Below are positions 35,434-46,100 of a stretch of 64,000 nt of DNA, one piece after another. Position 1 is the stretch's first letter. Every line of letters starts with the position of its first letter. The stretch comes from Luteibaculum sp964627445 (GTDB lineage Bacteria; Bacteroidota; Bacteroidia; Flavobacteriales_D; Luteibaculaceae), in assembly GCA_964627445.1 (NCBI GenBank), contig CAZVJF010000007.1, positions 124,001 to 188,000 of the forward strand, written 5' to 3'. The notes beneath the pieces were generated by a model. The model did no database searches. It saw only the letters and a program-made list of their open reading frames with translations, and had not been told where the DNA came from. A program made the translations under genes and the position numbers.

Positions 35434-36764
35434 TGGTACTCGAGCTTAAAATTCGTCCGCTTCTCAAAGTGGCCACCCCCATAATGATGGGTGGCTTTGT
35501 GCAGTTTGTCCTCACTTTTGTGGATACAGCTTTTTTGGGCCACCTGGGCGAGCTACAGCTCAATACAGCCGGTAATGCAGGCCTCATATACATTACGTTA
35601 TTTTTGGTAGCCCAAGGCCTTAGCGATGCCTTGCAGATAAAAACTTCACGAAGGCTGGGCGAAGGCAACACCAAGGCCCTCAAAAACTTATTTTGGAATT
35701 CGCTCGTGTTGCTATCGGGTATCGCCTTGCTCAGTTTTGTTTTGGTGGGATACGGTGCCGAATACTTCCTGCCATCTGTGACTCGTAATCCCCAACTGTC
35801 TGAGAGTATGTCTACGTTTTTGCGCATACGCAGTGTGGGCTACTTTTTCTCCATTACACAATTAGCCCTCATTGGCTTTTATTCGGGTACCGCTAAAACC
35901 AACATTCTAGGCTACAGCACCGCTATATTGGCTTTGGTAAATTTGGTTTTCGACTACTTCCTTATTTACGGTATTGGTTTTTTTCCAGAAATGGGCATGT
36001 ACGGTGCCGCACTGGCCTCAGTAATCGCAGAAGCGGTTTCCTTGGTATTTTCCATTTTCTATCTGCGCAGTGATAAACGCACGATGACCTGGGTGCGCTT
36101 TACAGGGTTTGTTTGGGTAAAAAATGAAGTGAAACAATTGCTAAAACTGGCCTTCCCAATTATGGGACAGCGCTTCTTAGCAATGACTTCATGGACCATA
36201 TTCTTCTTTCTTATAGAGAAAATGGGGCCGCACGATTTGGCCATTTCCCAGCTGATACGCAGTCTTTACTTTTTGGCTTTTATTCCCATTATGGGTTTTG
36301 GTACTGCCACCAAAACCTATGTATCCAATTTTATGGCCCGCAAGCGTTTTGATGAAGTACAGCGGTCGTTGTGGTTTATTTCATTGATCTCTTGGGGTAT
36401 TCTGCTTCTTACCGTGCACGGTTTTTTACTGTATCCCGAGGCCATTTTATCCATCCTAACCGATGATGACTCACTGGTGCGCGATTCCAAATCGGTATTG
36501 CAACTCATCTTCTTTGAAGCTCAATTGTTTATGGTAGCTTCGGTGGTCTTTAATGCCATTGCCGGTGTAGGTGATACCCGCATGGCCTTTATTATAGAGA
36601 ACGTGTGCATTACCATATACTTAGTAGCTACGTACTTTATCACCGTGGTGTACCCTCAAGATATATTTACTGTGTGGTGTATGGAGTTTGTATACTTTGG
36701 CAGCCTGCTTATTGCCTCTATACTCTATTTTAAATGGTATCCGTGGCAGAAAATACTCGTTTAA
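35433..36764 (+). CDS. MATE family efflux transporter
   Basis: A 443-residue protein with 12 membrane helices in two halves (VATPIMMGGFVQFVLTFVDTAFLGHL opens the first). MATE proteins export drugs or metabolites using a sodium or proton gradient. It begins with GTG sharing a base with the preceding stop. Confidence 0.93.
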   Translation: MVLELKIRPLLKVATPIMMGGFVQFVLTFVDTAFLGHLGELQLNTAGNAGLIYITLFLVAQGLSDALQIKTSRRLGEGNTKALKNLFWNSLVLLSGIALLSFVLVGYGAEYFLPSVTRNPQLSESMSTFLRIRSVGYFFSITQLALIGFYSGTAKTNILGYSTAILALVNLVFDYFLIYGIGFFPEMGMYGAALASVIAEAVSLVFSIFYLRSDKRTMTWVRFTGFVWVKNEVKQLLKLAFPIMGQRFLAMTSWTIFFFLIEKMGPHDLAISQLIRSLYFLAFIPIMGFGTATKTYVSNFMARKRFDEVQRSLWFISLISWGILLLTVHGFLLYPEAILSILTDDDSLVRDSKSVLQLIFFEAQLFMVASVVFNAIAGVGDTRMAFIIENVCITIYLVATYFITVVYPQDIFTVWCMEFVYFGSLLIASILYFKWYPWQKILV

Positions 36765-36766
36765 GC

Positions 36767-37726
36767 ATGACAGAAGAACGCATTGTTTTTTTTGGAACCC
36801 CCGATTTCGCAGCGCACCAGTTGCAATATTTACTAGCGAATAAGATGCCCATTGTGGGTGTGGTAACTACGCCCGATAGACCGCAAGGGAGAGGGAGAAA
36901 GTTAAAACCTTGTGCTGTTAAAGCGGTTGCGCTGGCACATGAACTTCCCATTTTAGAGCCCAATAACCTTAAGTCCGTTGATTTTCAGGAGGCTTTGGCT
37001 GAATGGAAGCCGACGCTGCAACTCGTAGTAGCTTTTAGAATGCTCCCCAAAGCGGTCTGGAACTTGCCACCTCGCGGCACTGTCAACCTACACGCTTCTT
37101 ATCTACCCCAGTATCGCGGAGCGGCACCCATAAACTGGGTAATCATAAACGGGGAAACACACACTGGGATCAGCACCTTTTTACTCCAACACGAAATTGA
37201 CACCGGCAATGTACTGCTGCGAGAAAAAGTACCTCTAGAAAAACGCGAAACTGCAGGCTCGTTACACGACAAACTAATGCATGCCGGTGCTCCCCTACTA
37301 TTGAAAACGGTAAAAGATTTGCTTGCAAACCAATTACAGGGTACCGCACAAGCTCAGCTCTTAGCTCCAAAAGAAGAAATAAAGCACGCCCCAAAAATTT
37401 TCAAGCAAGATTGCGTGTTAGATTTTAATACCCCCGCAGAAGATCTCTCGCAAAAAATTCGAGGGCTCAGTCCATACCCCGGTGCATTCACTCCCGTTTT
37501 GTATAATGGTAAAGAAGCCCATCTTAAAATCTGGATGGCGCTTCCTGCTCCAGAAGCAGCCTCTATGCCTCCAGGAACCTTGAAAAACCAAGGAGATTTG
37601 CTACTCATAGGTACAAAAACGTGTCCGCTAGCAGTAGAAAAGCTGCAACTCAGTGGCAAGCAAGCTATGGAAAGTGCAGCCTTTTTGCGCGGTTTTCCGT
37701 TGGATCGCTTGCAAATACAAGGCTAA
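36767..37726 (+). CDS. fmt: Methionyl-tRNA formyltransferase
   Basis: A 319-residue enzyme. RIVFFGTPDFA opens the formyl-THF domain, NLHASYLPQYRGAAPINW holds the catalytic Asn-His segment and HEIDTGNVL follows. A C-terminal OB-like domain binds the tRNA. It formylates initiator Met-tRNA. The start is ATG 36767, two bases after the MATE stop; an in-frame ATG at 36734 would overlap the MATE gene. Confidence 0.95.
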   Translation: MTEERIVFFGTPDFAAHQLQYLLANKMPIVGVVTTPDRPQGRGRKLKPCAVKAVALAHELPILEPNNLKSVDFQEALAEWKPTLQLVVAFRMLPKAVWNLPPRGTVNLHASYLPQYRGAAPINWVIINGETHTGISTFLLQHEIDTGNVLLREKVPLEKRETAGSLHDKLMHAGAPLLLKTVKDLLANQLQGTAQAQLLAPKEEIKHAPKIFKQDCVLDFNTPAEDLSQKIRGLSPYPGAFTPVLYNGKEAHLKIWMALPAPEAASMPPGTLKNQGDLLLIGTKTCPLAVEKLQLSGKQAMESAAFLRGFPLDRLQIQG

Positions 37727-37792
37727 AAGCCCCGTCTTTATTAACATTCGGTTAAAATTATCCACAAATTCCAGTAAATATTTGTGTTTCTC

Positions 37793-37822
37793 TTGACTGA
37801 CGTAGGTTTTCGGCTAAATTTG
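37793..37822 (+). promoter_or_regulatory. Promoter of the HU gene
   Basis: TTG (37793-37795), 19 bases and TAAATTTG (37815-37822), an almost ideal match. The leader to the ATG is about 35 bases. Confidence 0.78.
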
Positions 37823-37864
37823 TTGGTGTCTAATTCAAAGTACTAACCCTTAATTGAATAAGTA

Positions 37865-38137
37865 ATGAACAAAGCAGAACTTATCGACCAAATCTCTGAC
37901 GCCTCTGGGTTGTCAAAAGCAGACTCTAAAAAAGCACTAGACGCTTTTATTACTGCAACTACATCTGAATTGAAAAAAGGAGGAAGAATCTCTCTAGTAG
38001 GATTCGGTTCTTTTGCAGTATCTGAGCGCTCTGCTCGCAAAGGTCGTAACCCTAAAACAGGAAAAGAAATCAACATTCCTGCAAAGAAGGTAGTAAAATT
38101 TAAAGCAGGTGCTGATTTAGCAGATAGCGTAAACTAA
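37865..38137 (+). CDS. HU family DNA-binding protein
   Basis: A 90-residue HU/IHF protein of standard length. The DNA-bending arm region GRNPKTGKEI is preceded by the conserved GFGSF core. It is a small dimeric nucleoid protein. It has its own promoter and terminator, as expected for a highly expressed gene. Confidence 0.97.
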   Translation: MNKAELIDQISDASGLSKADSKKALDAFITATTSELKKGGRISLVGFGSFAVSERSARKGRNPKTGKEINIPAKKVVKFKAGADLADSVN

Positions 38138-38160
38138 GCATTGCAATAAAGACTTAAAGA

Positions 38161-38196
38161 ACCCTGACTTGCTTTAGCAACGTCAGGGTTTTTTTA
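38161..38196 (+). terminator. Terminator after HU
   Basis: ACCCTGAC (38161-38168) pairs with GTCAGGGT (38182-38189), with TTGC/GCAA extending it inward. The run of seven T's overlaps the stop codon of the convergent gene. Confidence 0.92.
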
Positions 38197-38898
38197 TGCG
38201 CGAACTTTTTCTTCTTGCAGTACACCATTATCTCTACGCTGCACCTCAAAAACGTACTTAAACATAAAGTGGCCGGCCAAACAACCGAAAACATGCCAAA
38301 GAAAATGGGTTCCAATTTCAAAAGGCGATAGCGGATCCAATATCCTAAAGGTAAGCGCCAAGGTAAAGGCTCCAAGGGCGTAAACTACCCACCACCATTG
38401 GAAAAAACGGGTTTTTATGAGGTTTAACGCTACAGGAATTACCACCATCAAACCCATCACGGCATAAGACCAATTGGTGGATATGGAGGGTGGAACAATT
38501 TGAAAAATCAAAAACTGCACTCCAAAACTCAAGAAAATGATCCCTCCGGCAATCCAATAGCTTTTGCTTAGTCGGAAAACAAAATAAGATGCCGCAGCCC
38601 AACACAGCAGTAAAATGGGCACCCAATCCATATACATAAAAAAGGCCTCCGTTCTAAAGGCATGGTAGAGTGTTCCACCAACAGCACCCACGGTAAGCAT
38701 ACTGGTTGCTGCGGTTAAAAACTTGTACTTACCAAACTGGCCGCGTAATCTTAAATACCAATAGCCCGCCAACAGCAAAAAGAGCAAGGCAGAAATGGTG
38801 TTAAAAGGTTCTACTATAAAATGTGTGGTATCGGTCTCGGTGTATATGGGTCCACCATCCGGTAAAAAATCATAAGGTTTTATAAGCGCTGTTTTCAT
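38194..38898 (-). CDS. Ceramidase-like (CREST) membrane hydrolase
   Basis: A 234-residue protein with seven likely membrane helices. The spaced motifs VEPFNTISAL, GGTLYHAFRTEAFFMYMDW and HFLWHVFG match the alkaline ceramidase/CREST layout: a polar helix start, a His, an Asp and a final HxxxH that bind a metal. Bacteroidota make sphingolipids, so a lipid-amide substrate is plausible but unproven. Confidence 0.75.
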   Translation of the reverse strand: MKTALIKPYDFLPDGGPIYTETDTTHFIVEPFNTISALLFLLLAGYWYLRLRGQFGKYKFLTAATSMLTVGAVGGTLYHAFRTEAFFMYMDWVPILLLCWAAASYFVFRLSKSYWIAGGIIFLSFGVQFLIFQIVPPSISTNWSYAVMGLMVVIPVALNLIKTRFFQWWWVVYALGAFTLALTFRILDPLSPFEIGTHFLWHVFGCLAGHFMFKYVFEVQRRDNGVLQEEKVRA

Positions 38899-39002
38899 GT
38901 ACTAGTCCTTCATCTTATTTTTTGTTTATTGCTTTTCTCTTTAATATACTGCGTTTGTGGTATTTAGGTGCGCATTCTTAGATATTTTTAATAAAGTCCT
39001 CG

Positions 39003-40358
39003 ATGAGTTTCGCTACAACCAATCCCTTTACACTTCAGCCCATTTCAAGCTACCCAGCACAGACACCGGAGAGCATACGACAACAAGTAGAAGCATGTGC
39101 CGAGGCACAAAAAAAATGGCGCAAGCTTTCCTTTAGCGAGCGAGCTGTTCCCATTCAAAAATTGGCCAAAGTGTTGCTTCATAATAAGGAAGAAGCTGCT
39201 TTATTGATGGCCGAGGAAATGGGCAAACCGTTTCAACAGGGTGTGGCAGAGGTAGAAAAGTGCGCTTGGTGCTGTGAGCATTATGCGACCCATGCCAAAT
39301 CCTACTTACAAAGTAGTACCATCGATTTAGACGATGGCGTTGGTAAAATTGTATATCAACCCCTAGGGGTACTGTTGGGTATCATGCCCTGGAACTTCCC
39401 GTTTTGGCAAGTGATTCGTTTTGGTGTACCTGCTTTGATGGGTGGAAATACAGTACTATTAAAACATGCCCCCAATGTGTATGGCTGTGCGGCACTGCTT
39501 CAAAAAATATGTATTGAGGCGGGCATCCATGAAAACTGCTACAGCAATATCCAGATGAAAACAGCGGATGTAGCTGAGCTCATAGCCAATCCAATCATAA
39601 AGGGTATAACCCTCACCGGCAGTGTTGCCGCAGGAGAAGCAGTAGGTGCAGAAGCTGGTAAACACATTAAACCCATGGTGTTGGAGTTGGGAGGAAGCAA
39701 TCCCTTTATTGTATTCCCCGATGCCGACATGGATACGGTAATGGCCGCAGCCGAACAAAAGCTGCAAAACGCGGGGCAGTCTTGCATCGCTCCTAAGCGG
39801 TTTATTATTCACCATGAGGTGTACGAAACCTTTATCGATCGCTTGCTGAAGGTGGTTAATAAGTATGCTCCTTCCAATCCAACCGACACCGATTGCACCA
39901 TGGGACCTCTAGCGCGGTTAGATTTAGCAGAAAAACTCGAACAACAAGTAAAAGACTCGTTAGCCCAAGGGGCTACAGCTTTGGTGCCGTTTAAACGAGA
40001 AGGTGCTTGTGTCTGGCCTGCGATACTTAGCGAGGTCACGCCCCACATGACCGCCTTTTCCGAGGAGCTTTTTGGCCCAGTTTATGCGATTACTACATTC
40101 GCAGAAACCGAAGAAGCATTTACCATAGCGAACCAAGGTGAGTTTGGGTTGGGCGCCTCCATTTTCACACAAAACAAGGGAATTATGGAAAACGCCATTG
40201 AAGAACTCGAGGAAGGAGCCGTTTTTGTGAATTCCGTGGTAAAATCGGATCCGAGACTACCTTTTGGCGGTGTTAAAAAATCGGGTGTAGGAAGAGAACT
40301 TGCGGCTCAGGGTATTCAAGCTTTTCAAAATGTAAAAACAGTTCGTATCCCGAAATAA
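39003..40358 (+). CDS. NAD(P)-dependent aldehyde dehydrogenase, succinate-semialdehyde type
   Basis: A 451-residue aldehyde dehydrogenase. GIMPWNFPFWQ precedes the cofactor site; the general base Glu228 is in LELGGSNP and the nucleophile Cys261 is in NAGQSC. The short form with these motifs resembles succinate-semialdehyde dehydrogenases. It lies 38 bp before the SpeD-SpeE gene, so an aminobutyraldehyde from polyamine breakdown is another possible substrate. Confidence 0.9.
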   Translation: MSFATTNPFTLQPISSYPAQTPESIRQQVEACAEAQKKWRKLSFSERAVPIQKLAKVLLHNKEEAALLMAEEMGKPFQQGVAEVEKCAWCCEHYATHAKSYLQSSTIDLDDGVGKIVYQPLGVLLGIMPWNFPFWQVIRFGVPALMGGNTVLLKHAPNVYGCAALLQKICIEAGIHENCYSNIQMKTADVAELIANPIIKGITLTGSVAAGEAVGAEAGKHIKPMVLELGGSNPFIVFPDADMDTVMAAAEQKLQNAGQSCIAPKRFIIHHEVYETFIDRLLKVVNKYAPSNPTDTDCTMGPLARLDLAEKLEQQVKDSLAQGATALVPFKREGACVWPAILSEVTPHMTAFSEELFGPVYAITTFAETEEAFTIANQGEFGLGASIFTQNKGIMENAIEELEEGAVFVNSVVKSDPRLPFGGVKKSGVGRELAAQGIQAFQNVKTVRIPK

Positions 40359-40396
40359 AAAGACAATAAACTACATTTGGCAAAATTTTAATTTAA

Positions 40397-41677
40397 ATGG
40401 CAGCATTAGGTCAACATATACTTGTGGAGTTCTTTGGTTGTACTCCCGAAATTATGAACGATGTGGCTCTTATAGAGCAAGGCATGGTAGATGCCGCAGA
40501 AAAATCGGGGGCTACGGTGATCAACTCTACCTTTCACCATTTTTCACCCTATGGAGTATCTGGAGTTGTGGTTATTCAGGAGAGTCACCTGGCGATACAC
40601 ACCTGGCCCGAATACCAGTATGCCGCGGTGGATTTATTTACTTGTGGCGATGTAGTAGACACCTGGAAGGCCTTTGACCACTTAAAAGAGGTTTTTGAGG
40701 CGAAGAACCAAAGTGCCATGGAAATGAAGCGCGGTAATATTAGCCAACTACAACGCGTGGAATTCGATGTGGATAACATGCGCGAAGAAGCAAAGAAGCA
40801 CATCAACCCAGAGAAATTTACCCGCAACGTTTGGTTTACCGACAAGGATGACAACCAGGCACTCTCACTGCGGTTTACCGGAGATGTGTTGTTTAATAAG
40901 ACCTCAGAATACCAGAACGTAAAAGTGATAGACACCTATGGATACGGAAAAACCTTAACCATAGACAACATGTTTATGTGCACCGAAAAAGACGAGGCGC
41001 ACTACCACGAAATGATCACCCACCCTGCCGTGTTAGCGCATGGCGATGTAAAAAACGTACTGGTGATAGGTGGTGGCGATGGGGGTACCATTCGCGAGCT
41101 GGTGAAGCACGAGAGTATTGATAAAGTAGATATGGTAGAAATAGATGGCAACGTTATCGAGGCCTCCAAACTCCACCTCCCTACCCTTTCTACCGCATTT
41201 GATCACCCTAAGGTAAATGTTGTTGTAGGCGATGGAATTGCTTTTGTAAAAGACGCGGAGCCACACAGCTACGATTTGATTATTGTAGATGGTAGCGACC
41301 CGGTTGGACCGGCTGAAGGTTTGTTTTCTGCAGATTTCTACAAAGCTTGTAAACGCGCTATGCAAAACAACGGTCTGTTGGTTACCCAGGGCGAATCCCC
41401 ACACTTTAATAGCCACGTTTTTGTAGAGCTAAATCAGTGCTTGAAATCGGTGTTTAGCAGAGAGCAAGTGCGCACCATGCTCTTTCATATTCCTACCTAC
41501 CCTTCTGGAATGTGGAGCTTCCAGATTGCGGCAAAGGGCAATATAAATCCCGCCATACCCAGGGTAGAACTCAGTGCGGTTTTCGACTCTATGCAAGATC
41601 TAAAATACTACAGTACAGCCATGCACAAAGCCAGCTTTGTATTGCCTGGATACGTGAAGGAGATGCTGTATGAATAA
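40397..41677 (+). CDS. speD-speE: S-adenosylmethionine decarboxylase-spermidine synthase fusion
   Basis: A 426-residue protein joining two enzymes. Residues 1-115 are a complete class 1b SpeD: self-cleavage occurs between Glu62 and Ser63 (ESHLAIHTWPE), with His68 and Cys83. These are the same numbers as in the Thermotoga enzyme, as I recall it. After a linker, residues ~140-426 form spermidine synthase with VLVIGGGDGGTIREL and DGSDPVGPAEGLF. The SpeD part makes decarboxylated SAM and the SpeE part transfers its aminopropyl group to putrescine. It overlaps speB by 8 bases. Cleavage would leave a short N-terminal beta chain and a larger alpha chain that carries SpeE. Confidence 0.93.
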   Translation: MAALGQHILVEFFGCTPEIMNDVALIEQGMVDAAEKSGATVINSTFHHFSPYGVSGVVVIQESHLAIHTWPEYQYAAVDLFTCGDVVDTWKAFDHLKEVFEAKNQSAMEMKRGNISQLQRVEFDVDNMREEAKKHINPEKFTRNVWFTDKDDNQALSLRFTGDVLFNKTSEYQNVKVIDTYGYGKTLTIDNMFMCTEKDEAHYHEMITHPAVLAHGDVKNVLVIGGGDGGTIRELVKHESIDKVDMVEIDGNVIEASKLHLPTLSTAFDHPKVNVVVGDGIAFVKDAEPHSYDLIIVDGSDPVGPAEGLFSADFYKACKRAMQNNGLLVTQGESPHFNSHVFVELNQCLKSVFSREQVRTMLFHIPTYPSGMWSFQIAAKGNINPAIPRVELSAVFDSMQDLKYYSTAMHKASFVLPGYVKEMLYE

Positions 41678-42707
41678 ACCGTTTGATATTAACGGAGTTG
41701 GTGTTCCCAACGGGCAGTATTTTGGTTTTCCCTACAGCCTGGATGAGGCCGATCTGGTGTACTTATCCATTCCCTGGGATGCTACCACAAGCTACGAGCA
41801 GGGAGCGGCCCACGGACCAGAAGCCATTATTAACGCATCCACCCAACTCGATTTTTACGACCCCTGCGTTCCCAAAGCGTGGAATTATAAGCGGGCTACG
41901 GTGCCTATGTCTGCTCACATAAAAGAGCGCAATGCCAAAGTGCAAGAAAATGCGGCGTTGGTTAGCAGAGCACTGTCGGGAGAAATAGATTTGGATGAGC
42001 ACCAGTTAGAACCCATTCGAAACGGGGTAAATACCGCCACATCGGAGTTAAACGAGTACGTGTATACCGAAGCGAAACGCTGGATGCACAAAAACAAGTG
42101 GGTTGGTTTGGTTGGAGGCGACCACGGCACACCACTGGGTTTCATGCGCGCCATAGGCGAAATTTATCCTGGAACCGGTATTTTGCAAATAGATGCCCAT
42201 GCCGATTTGCGCAATGCCTACGAGGGATTTATTCATAGCCATGCCTCCATAATGCATAATGCCTTGCAACTACCGGGTATCGCCAACCTTACCCAGGTGG
42301 GCATACGAGACTTGAGCCCAGAAGAAGCCGCCCGCGTTGAGGAGGATGGACGCATACGCACCTTTTTCGACTGGGATCTCAGCGAGCAAGAGTACCAAGG
42401 AAAATTGTGGAAGCGAATTTGCGAGGAAATCTCGCGTAGTTTACCCGAACAAGTCTACATCTCTTTTGATATCGATGGTTTAGCCCCGTGGCTAGCACCA
42501 AATACAGGAACACCCGTTCCGGGCGGATTAGACTTTAACAAAACCCTGTACCTGCTGTATTACATTGTAGAAAGCGGTAAAAAAATCGTGGGTTTCGACC
42601 TCTGCGAAACGGCTCCTGAACCCAACGGAGAGTGGAATGCGAACGTTGCGGCTCGTATCCTTTATCGCCTAAGCAACTTGCTTTTTCTGTCTCAGAATTT
42701 CAAGTAA
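41670..42707 (+). CDS. speB: Agmatinase (ureohydrolase family)
   Basis: A 345-residue ureohydrolase with manganese ligands in GGDHGTP, QIDAHADLR and SFDID. It should cut agmatine to putrescine and urea, feeding the SpeD-SpeE fusion with which it overlaps. The usual DIDxxDP motif reads DIDGLAP, so the third Asp is Ala; that residue is not a metal ligand in the family, and the active site otherwise looks intact. Formiminoglutamase or another guanidino substrate is the alternative. Confidence 0.88.
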   Translation: MNKPFDINGVGVPNGQYFGFPYSLDEADLVYLSIPWDATTSYEQGAAHGPEAIINASTQLDFYDPCVPKAWNYKRATVPMSAHIKERNAKVQENAALVSRALSGEIDLDEHQLEPIRNGVNTATSELNEYVYTEAKRWMHKNKWVGLVGGDHGTPLGFMRAIGEIYPGTGILQIDAHADLRNAYEGFIHSHASIMHNALQLPGIANLTQVGIRDLSPEEAARVEEDGRIRTFFDWDLSEQEYQGKLWKRICEEISRSLPEQVYISFDIDGLAPWLAPNTGTPVPGGLDFNKTLYLLYYIVESGKKIVGFDLCETAPEPNGEWNANVAARILYRLSNLLFLSQNFK

Positions 42708-43137
42708 GGAATATGAAGTAAGTTTGGTTTACTCTCTCTGCGACACTATTTCTAAACTTATAGACCGTAGACTCGTCTATTTGACCAAATTAAGGGCATG
42801 CATCATGGTCTAATTGTATTAGAGCGCTACTTTTAGTTATCTTAAAATAGTTTAGGATTTCAAGTGTCGAGAGTGTGAATCTGTTCTTAGTTCTCGTAGG
42901 ATTCGACAGTCTAAAAAAAACCGTCCATGAAAACACCATAAAGTTACCATGGAAAATAAAGGCTTTATCAGGTAAACGCACTATGATCAATCTGTAAAAT
43001 TTAAGATTCCATAATTGCTTATTTCAGATAAACAATTGGTTAGAGCTACAAATTTCGTCCAATTATAACCTATTATTAACTTCACTTAGCCTTAAGATTT
43101 TACCAACTTCCGTGCAGTAACAGTAAACCTGTACTGC
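42708..43137. other. AT-rich intergenic region
   Basis: I see no gene, terminator or clear promoter. The only strong structure is the inverted repeat at its right end. Confidence 0.4.
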
Positions 43138-43138
43138 A
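43113..43138 (+). promoter_or_regulatory. Inverted repeat ending on a start codon
   Basis: TGCAGTA (43113-43119) and TACTGCA (43132-43138) are perfect complements. Inside them CAG (43121-43123) pairs with CTG (43129-43131) around TAAAC. The last base is the A of the ATG of the giant surface-protein gene, so the hairpin would cover the ribosome-binding region. Confidence 0.5.
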
Positions 43139-46100
43139 TGAATCCCCTTCGCCCCTTATTTACTGCAATCGCAATTTTTCTAGTATCTCTAGTATATGCC
43201 CAAGGCGAGAATTGTGCATCCGCATTAGTTATTAATGGACTGCCCTACAATACTCCCTTCCTACAAAACCATAACACGTGCAACTCTGGAAACGACTATT
43301 CTTCGGAGGATATGTGTGGGAACTTTTACATGAATGGTAATGATTTTGTTTTTGAGTTTACTCCGGACAATGATGTGTGTGTTTCGGCAACGGTAACTCC
43401 AAATGACATTTTAGGTGATTTTGACAACTCCATTTTTGTAACCCAAGGTTGTCCCGATGAAAACACATCGCGCTGTGTGGCCCAATTCACCAATCCAGAT
43501 GGGGGAGCCTTGCCTACAACCTTAGCTGGAGTTGCGCTAAAGGCTAATGAAACTTATTACATTATTGTTTCGTCACGAACGGAGGCCGACTGTTTTGCTT
43601 TTTCTTTCGGTTTATCAGAAGATGCTTGTCAACCCTATGATGATGGAGGAACGTGTGACAATGCCGAAGTAATTACTTCCCTCCCCTATACCAATACCAT
43701 GTCCAATTGCGGCCACAATGGAATTATTGTAGAAGGGAATCAATGCAATACCACGTTTTATAACGACAGCCCCACGTACATTTACAGCTTTAAACCCAAT
43801 AAGGAAACCTGTTTTAAAGTTACAGGGCAAACTACAGACGCCACCATGCGCATGTCTGTGCATGATACCTGCCCAACAGTAACGGATACATCCTGTCTAG
43901 AAAGTCAGTACTATTATACTTTTCGCGAATACAGCGACTTTTTTACGCTAGACTCTGGAGTAACCTACTATTTCGCTTTCTCATCAGGAAGCAGCTGCAC
44001 ATCCATTGATGTTACTTTTGAAGAGGTTGGTGATGTAGGAGCAACATGCAGCACTGCACCTGAAATTATACCCGTAAATGGCAGTTTCTTTTACCCTGAT
44101 GCCACCATCCGGTGTAAGGGAGATGAATATGCAGAACAGACCAAGTATAACTGCTCTAGTCTTTACGAAGGGGGTAACGACTTTGTGTTTAAGTATGAGT
44201 CACCCGGTAACGAGTGTATTGGAGCCTCTTTCAACACCAGCAGTTACGGTGGTATATATATGTTTAAAGGCTGCCCTTCCCTTAGCAACGATTCCGTATA
44301 CGCCTTCAAAGAGCGATGCTCTTTCAGGGATCCCAATGAAGTGGGGTTTACATACACGATTAATGATCCTGGCACTTATTACTTAGTAGTTGCCGGAAGA
44401 AAAAGATTTAGCAGTTTCTCCGATCGCTATTTATACACGGACTTCGATTTTGACTTCAATTTTGTACAAAACACATTGGATCCCATTGGTGTAGATTGTG
44501 AAAGCGCAGACATTTTACCGGGGACAAAAAACATTTATAAACCGAATATTGACGTTTTCTGCAAAGGAAATGACTACGGGCCGGATGATGTTTGTGGTTT
44601 TGAACATTTGTCTGGATCCGATTATGTGTTTGAATATACGCCCACCGAATCCTTTTGTGCTACCGTTATCGGTAGAAATACCTTCGGTGAAGGGGGTATA
44701 ACCGTTACGCAAGGTTGCCCTTCTAACGAATTGGCGAGCTGCCTTGGAGGAACAACTTGCTACGGTGAGTGCGACAGTATCTACGTAGACACCTACTTTG
44801 AAGCGGGTCAAACCTATTATATACTGGGATCTTCTGCCACGGAAGCTGGCAGTTTTGTTTTTGATTTAGAGATAAAACCCAACCCTATAGGGTGCCCTGT
44901 AGATTGCGAGAATGAATGCCCCAACTGTGCGAATGCCACCTTTGAAACCAGTACTTTGGCGAACTGGGTAGGCGCTTATGGAACTTTCGATGATCCCAAC
45001 AAACACAATGGACTACGGAGCGGAGCCATTAATGATGATTTTACCCGGCATACCATAATGAATGCCGGATTGGAAGACCCGGTTGTAGGAAATTTGCTTA
45101 TGACCACCGGGCCTCTTGGGGGTAGGTATTCTGTACGTTTAGGGAATTATTTAGCCCCTAGTGAGGATAGGGATCCGGATTCGGGAGACCGTTTAGGGGG
45201 TGATGAACTTACCTTTCAGTTTGAAGTGACCGAAGAAACCCAAAACTTCTTCTATTACTATGCCGTGGTATTAGAGGATCCCAGTAACAGCCATACTGCC
45301 GATGAACAGCCTTTTTTTGGTGCTGCTATGTTGGATGCAAATGGAGACTCCATCCAATGTGCAAAATACACGGTAAGGTCAGCCAATGCCGATGAGGGTT
45401 TTAAAACCGCCATTCCAAACGAAGACGCAGGTATATCCGAAGATGAAGTTATTTACCGCGATTGGAGCCTAGTTGCGGTTCCACTCAATGACTACCTTGG
45501 AGAAACGGTTACGGTCATATTTACGGCTACCGATTGTGGCCTTTCTGGTCACATGGGATACGCATATATCGATGCCTTTTGCGGAGACTTGGAAATAACT
45601 ACAGAAAAAGAAACATTTACCATTTGTCCAGGAAGTGACATCACTTTAAAAGCACCTCCAGGTTTTGCGGAATATGAATGGTCCACAGGCGAAACAACGC
45701 AGACTATTACTAATAATATCGCAGGAAACTATACTGTGGAACTTAAACCCTTCTCTCAAAGTGGACAAAACACCTGTACGGTAACCCTTGAAAAAGAGGT
45801 TGTAGATGCAGTAGATCCTGTAGCCGATTTCACCTTTGAAGAAGGTTGTATTGATCAGTTTATTGATTTCGAAAATGCTTCCTCGGGTTCCAACGATTAC
45901 CCCATTTCCCAATACCAGTGGAATTTTGATGACGGCACAGGTACTTACCCAGACACCAATCGAAATCATGCTTTTCCGGGTCCAGGCAATTATGATGTAA
46001 CACTTACGGTGGTTAATACCGCAGGATGTACAGACTCCAAAACAGTTTCGATTGAAATACCGGAGTTTCCCAGTCTAGACCCTTTGAATGCATTGGACAC

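Noticed and set aside
42790..42990. 66-codon minus-strand frame after speB
   Set aside because: AT-rich with no ribosome site, promoter or recognisable composition.
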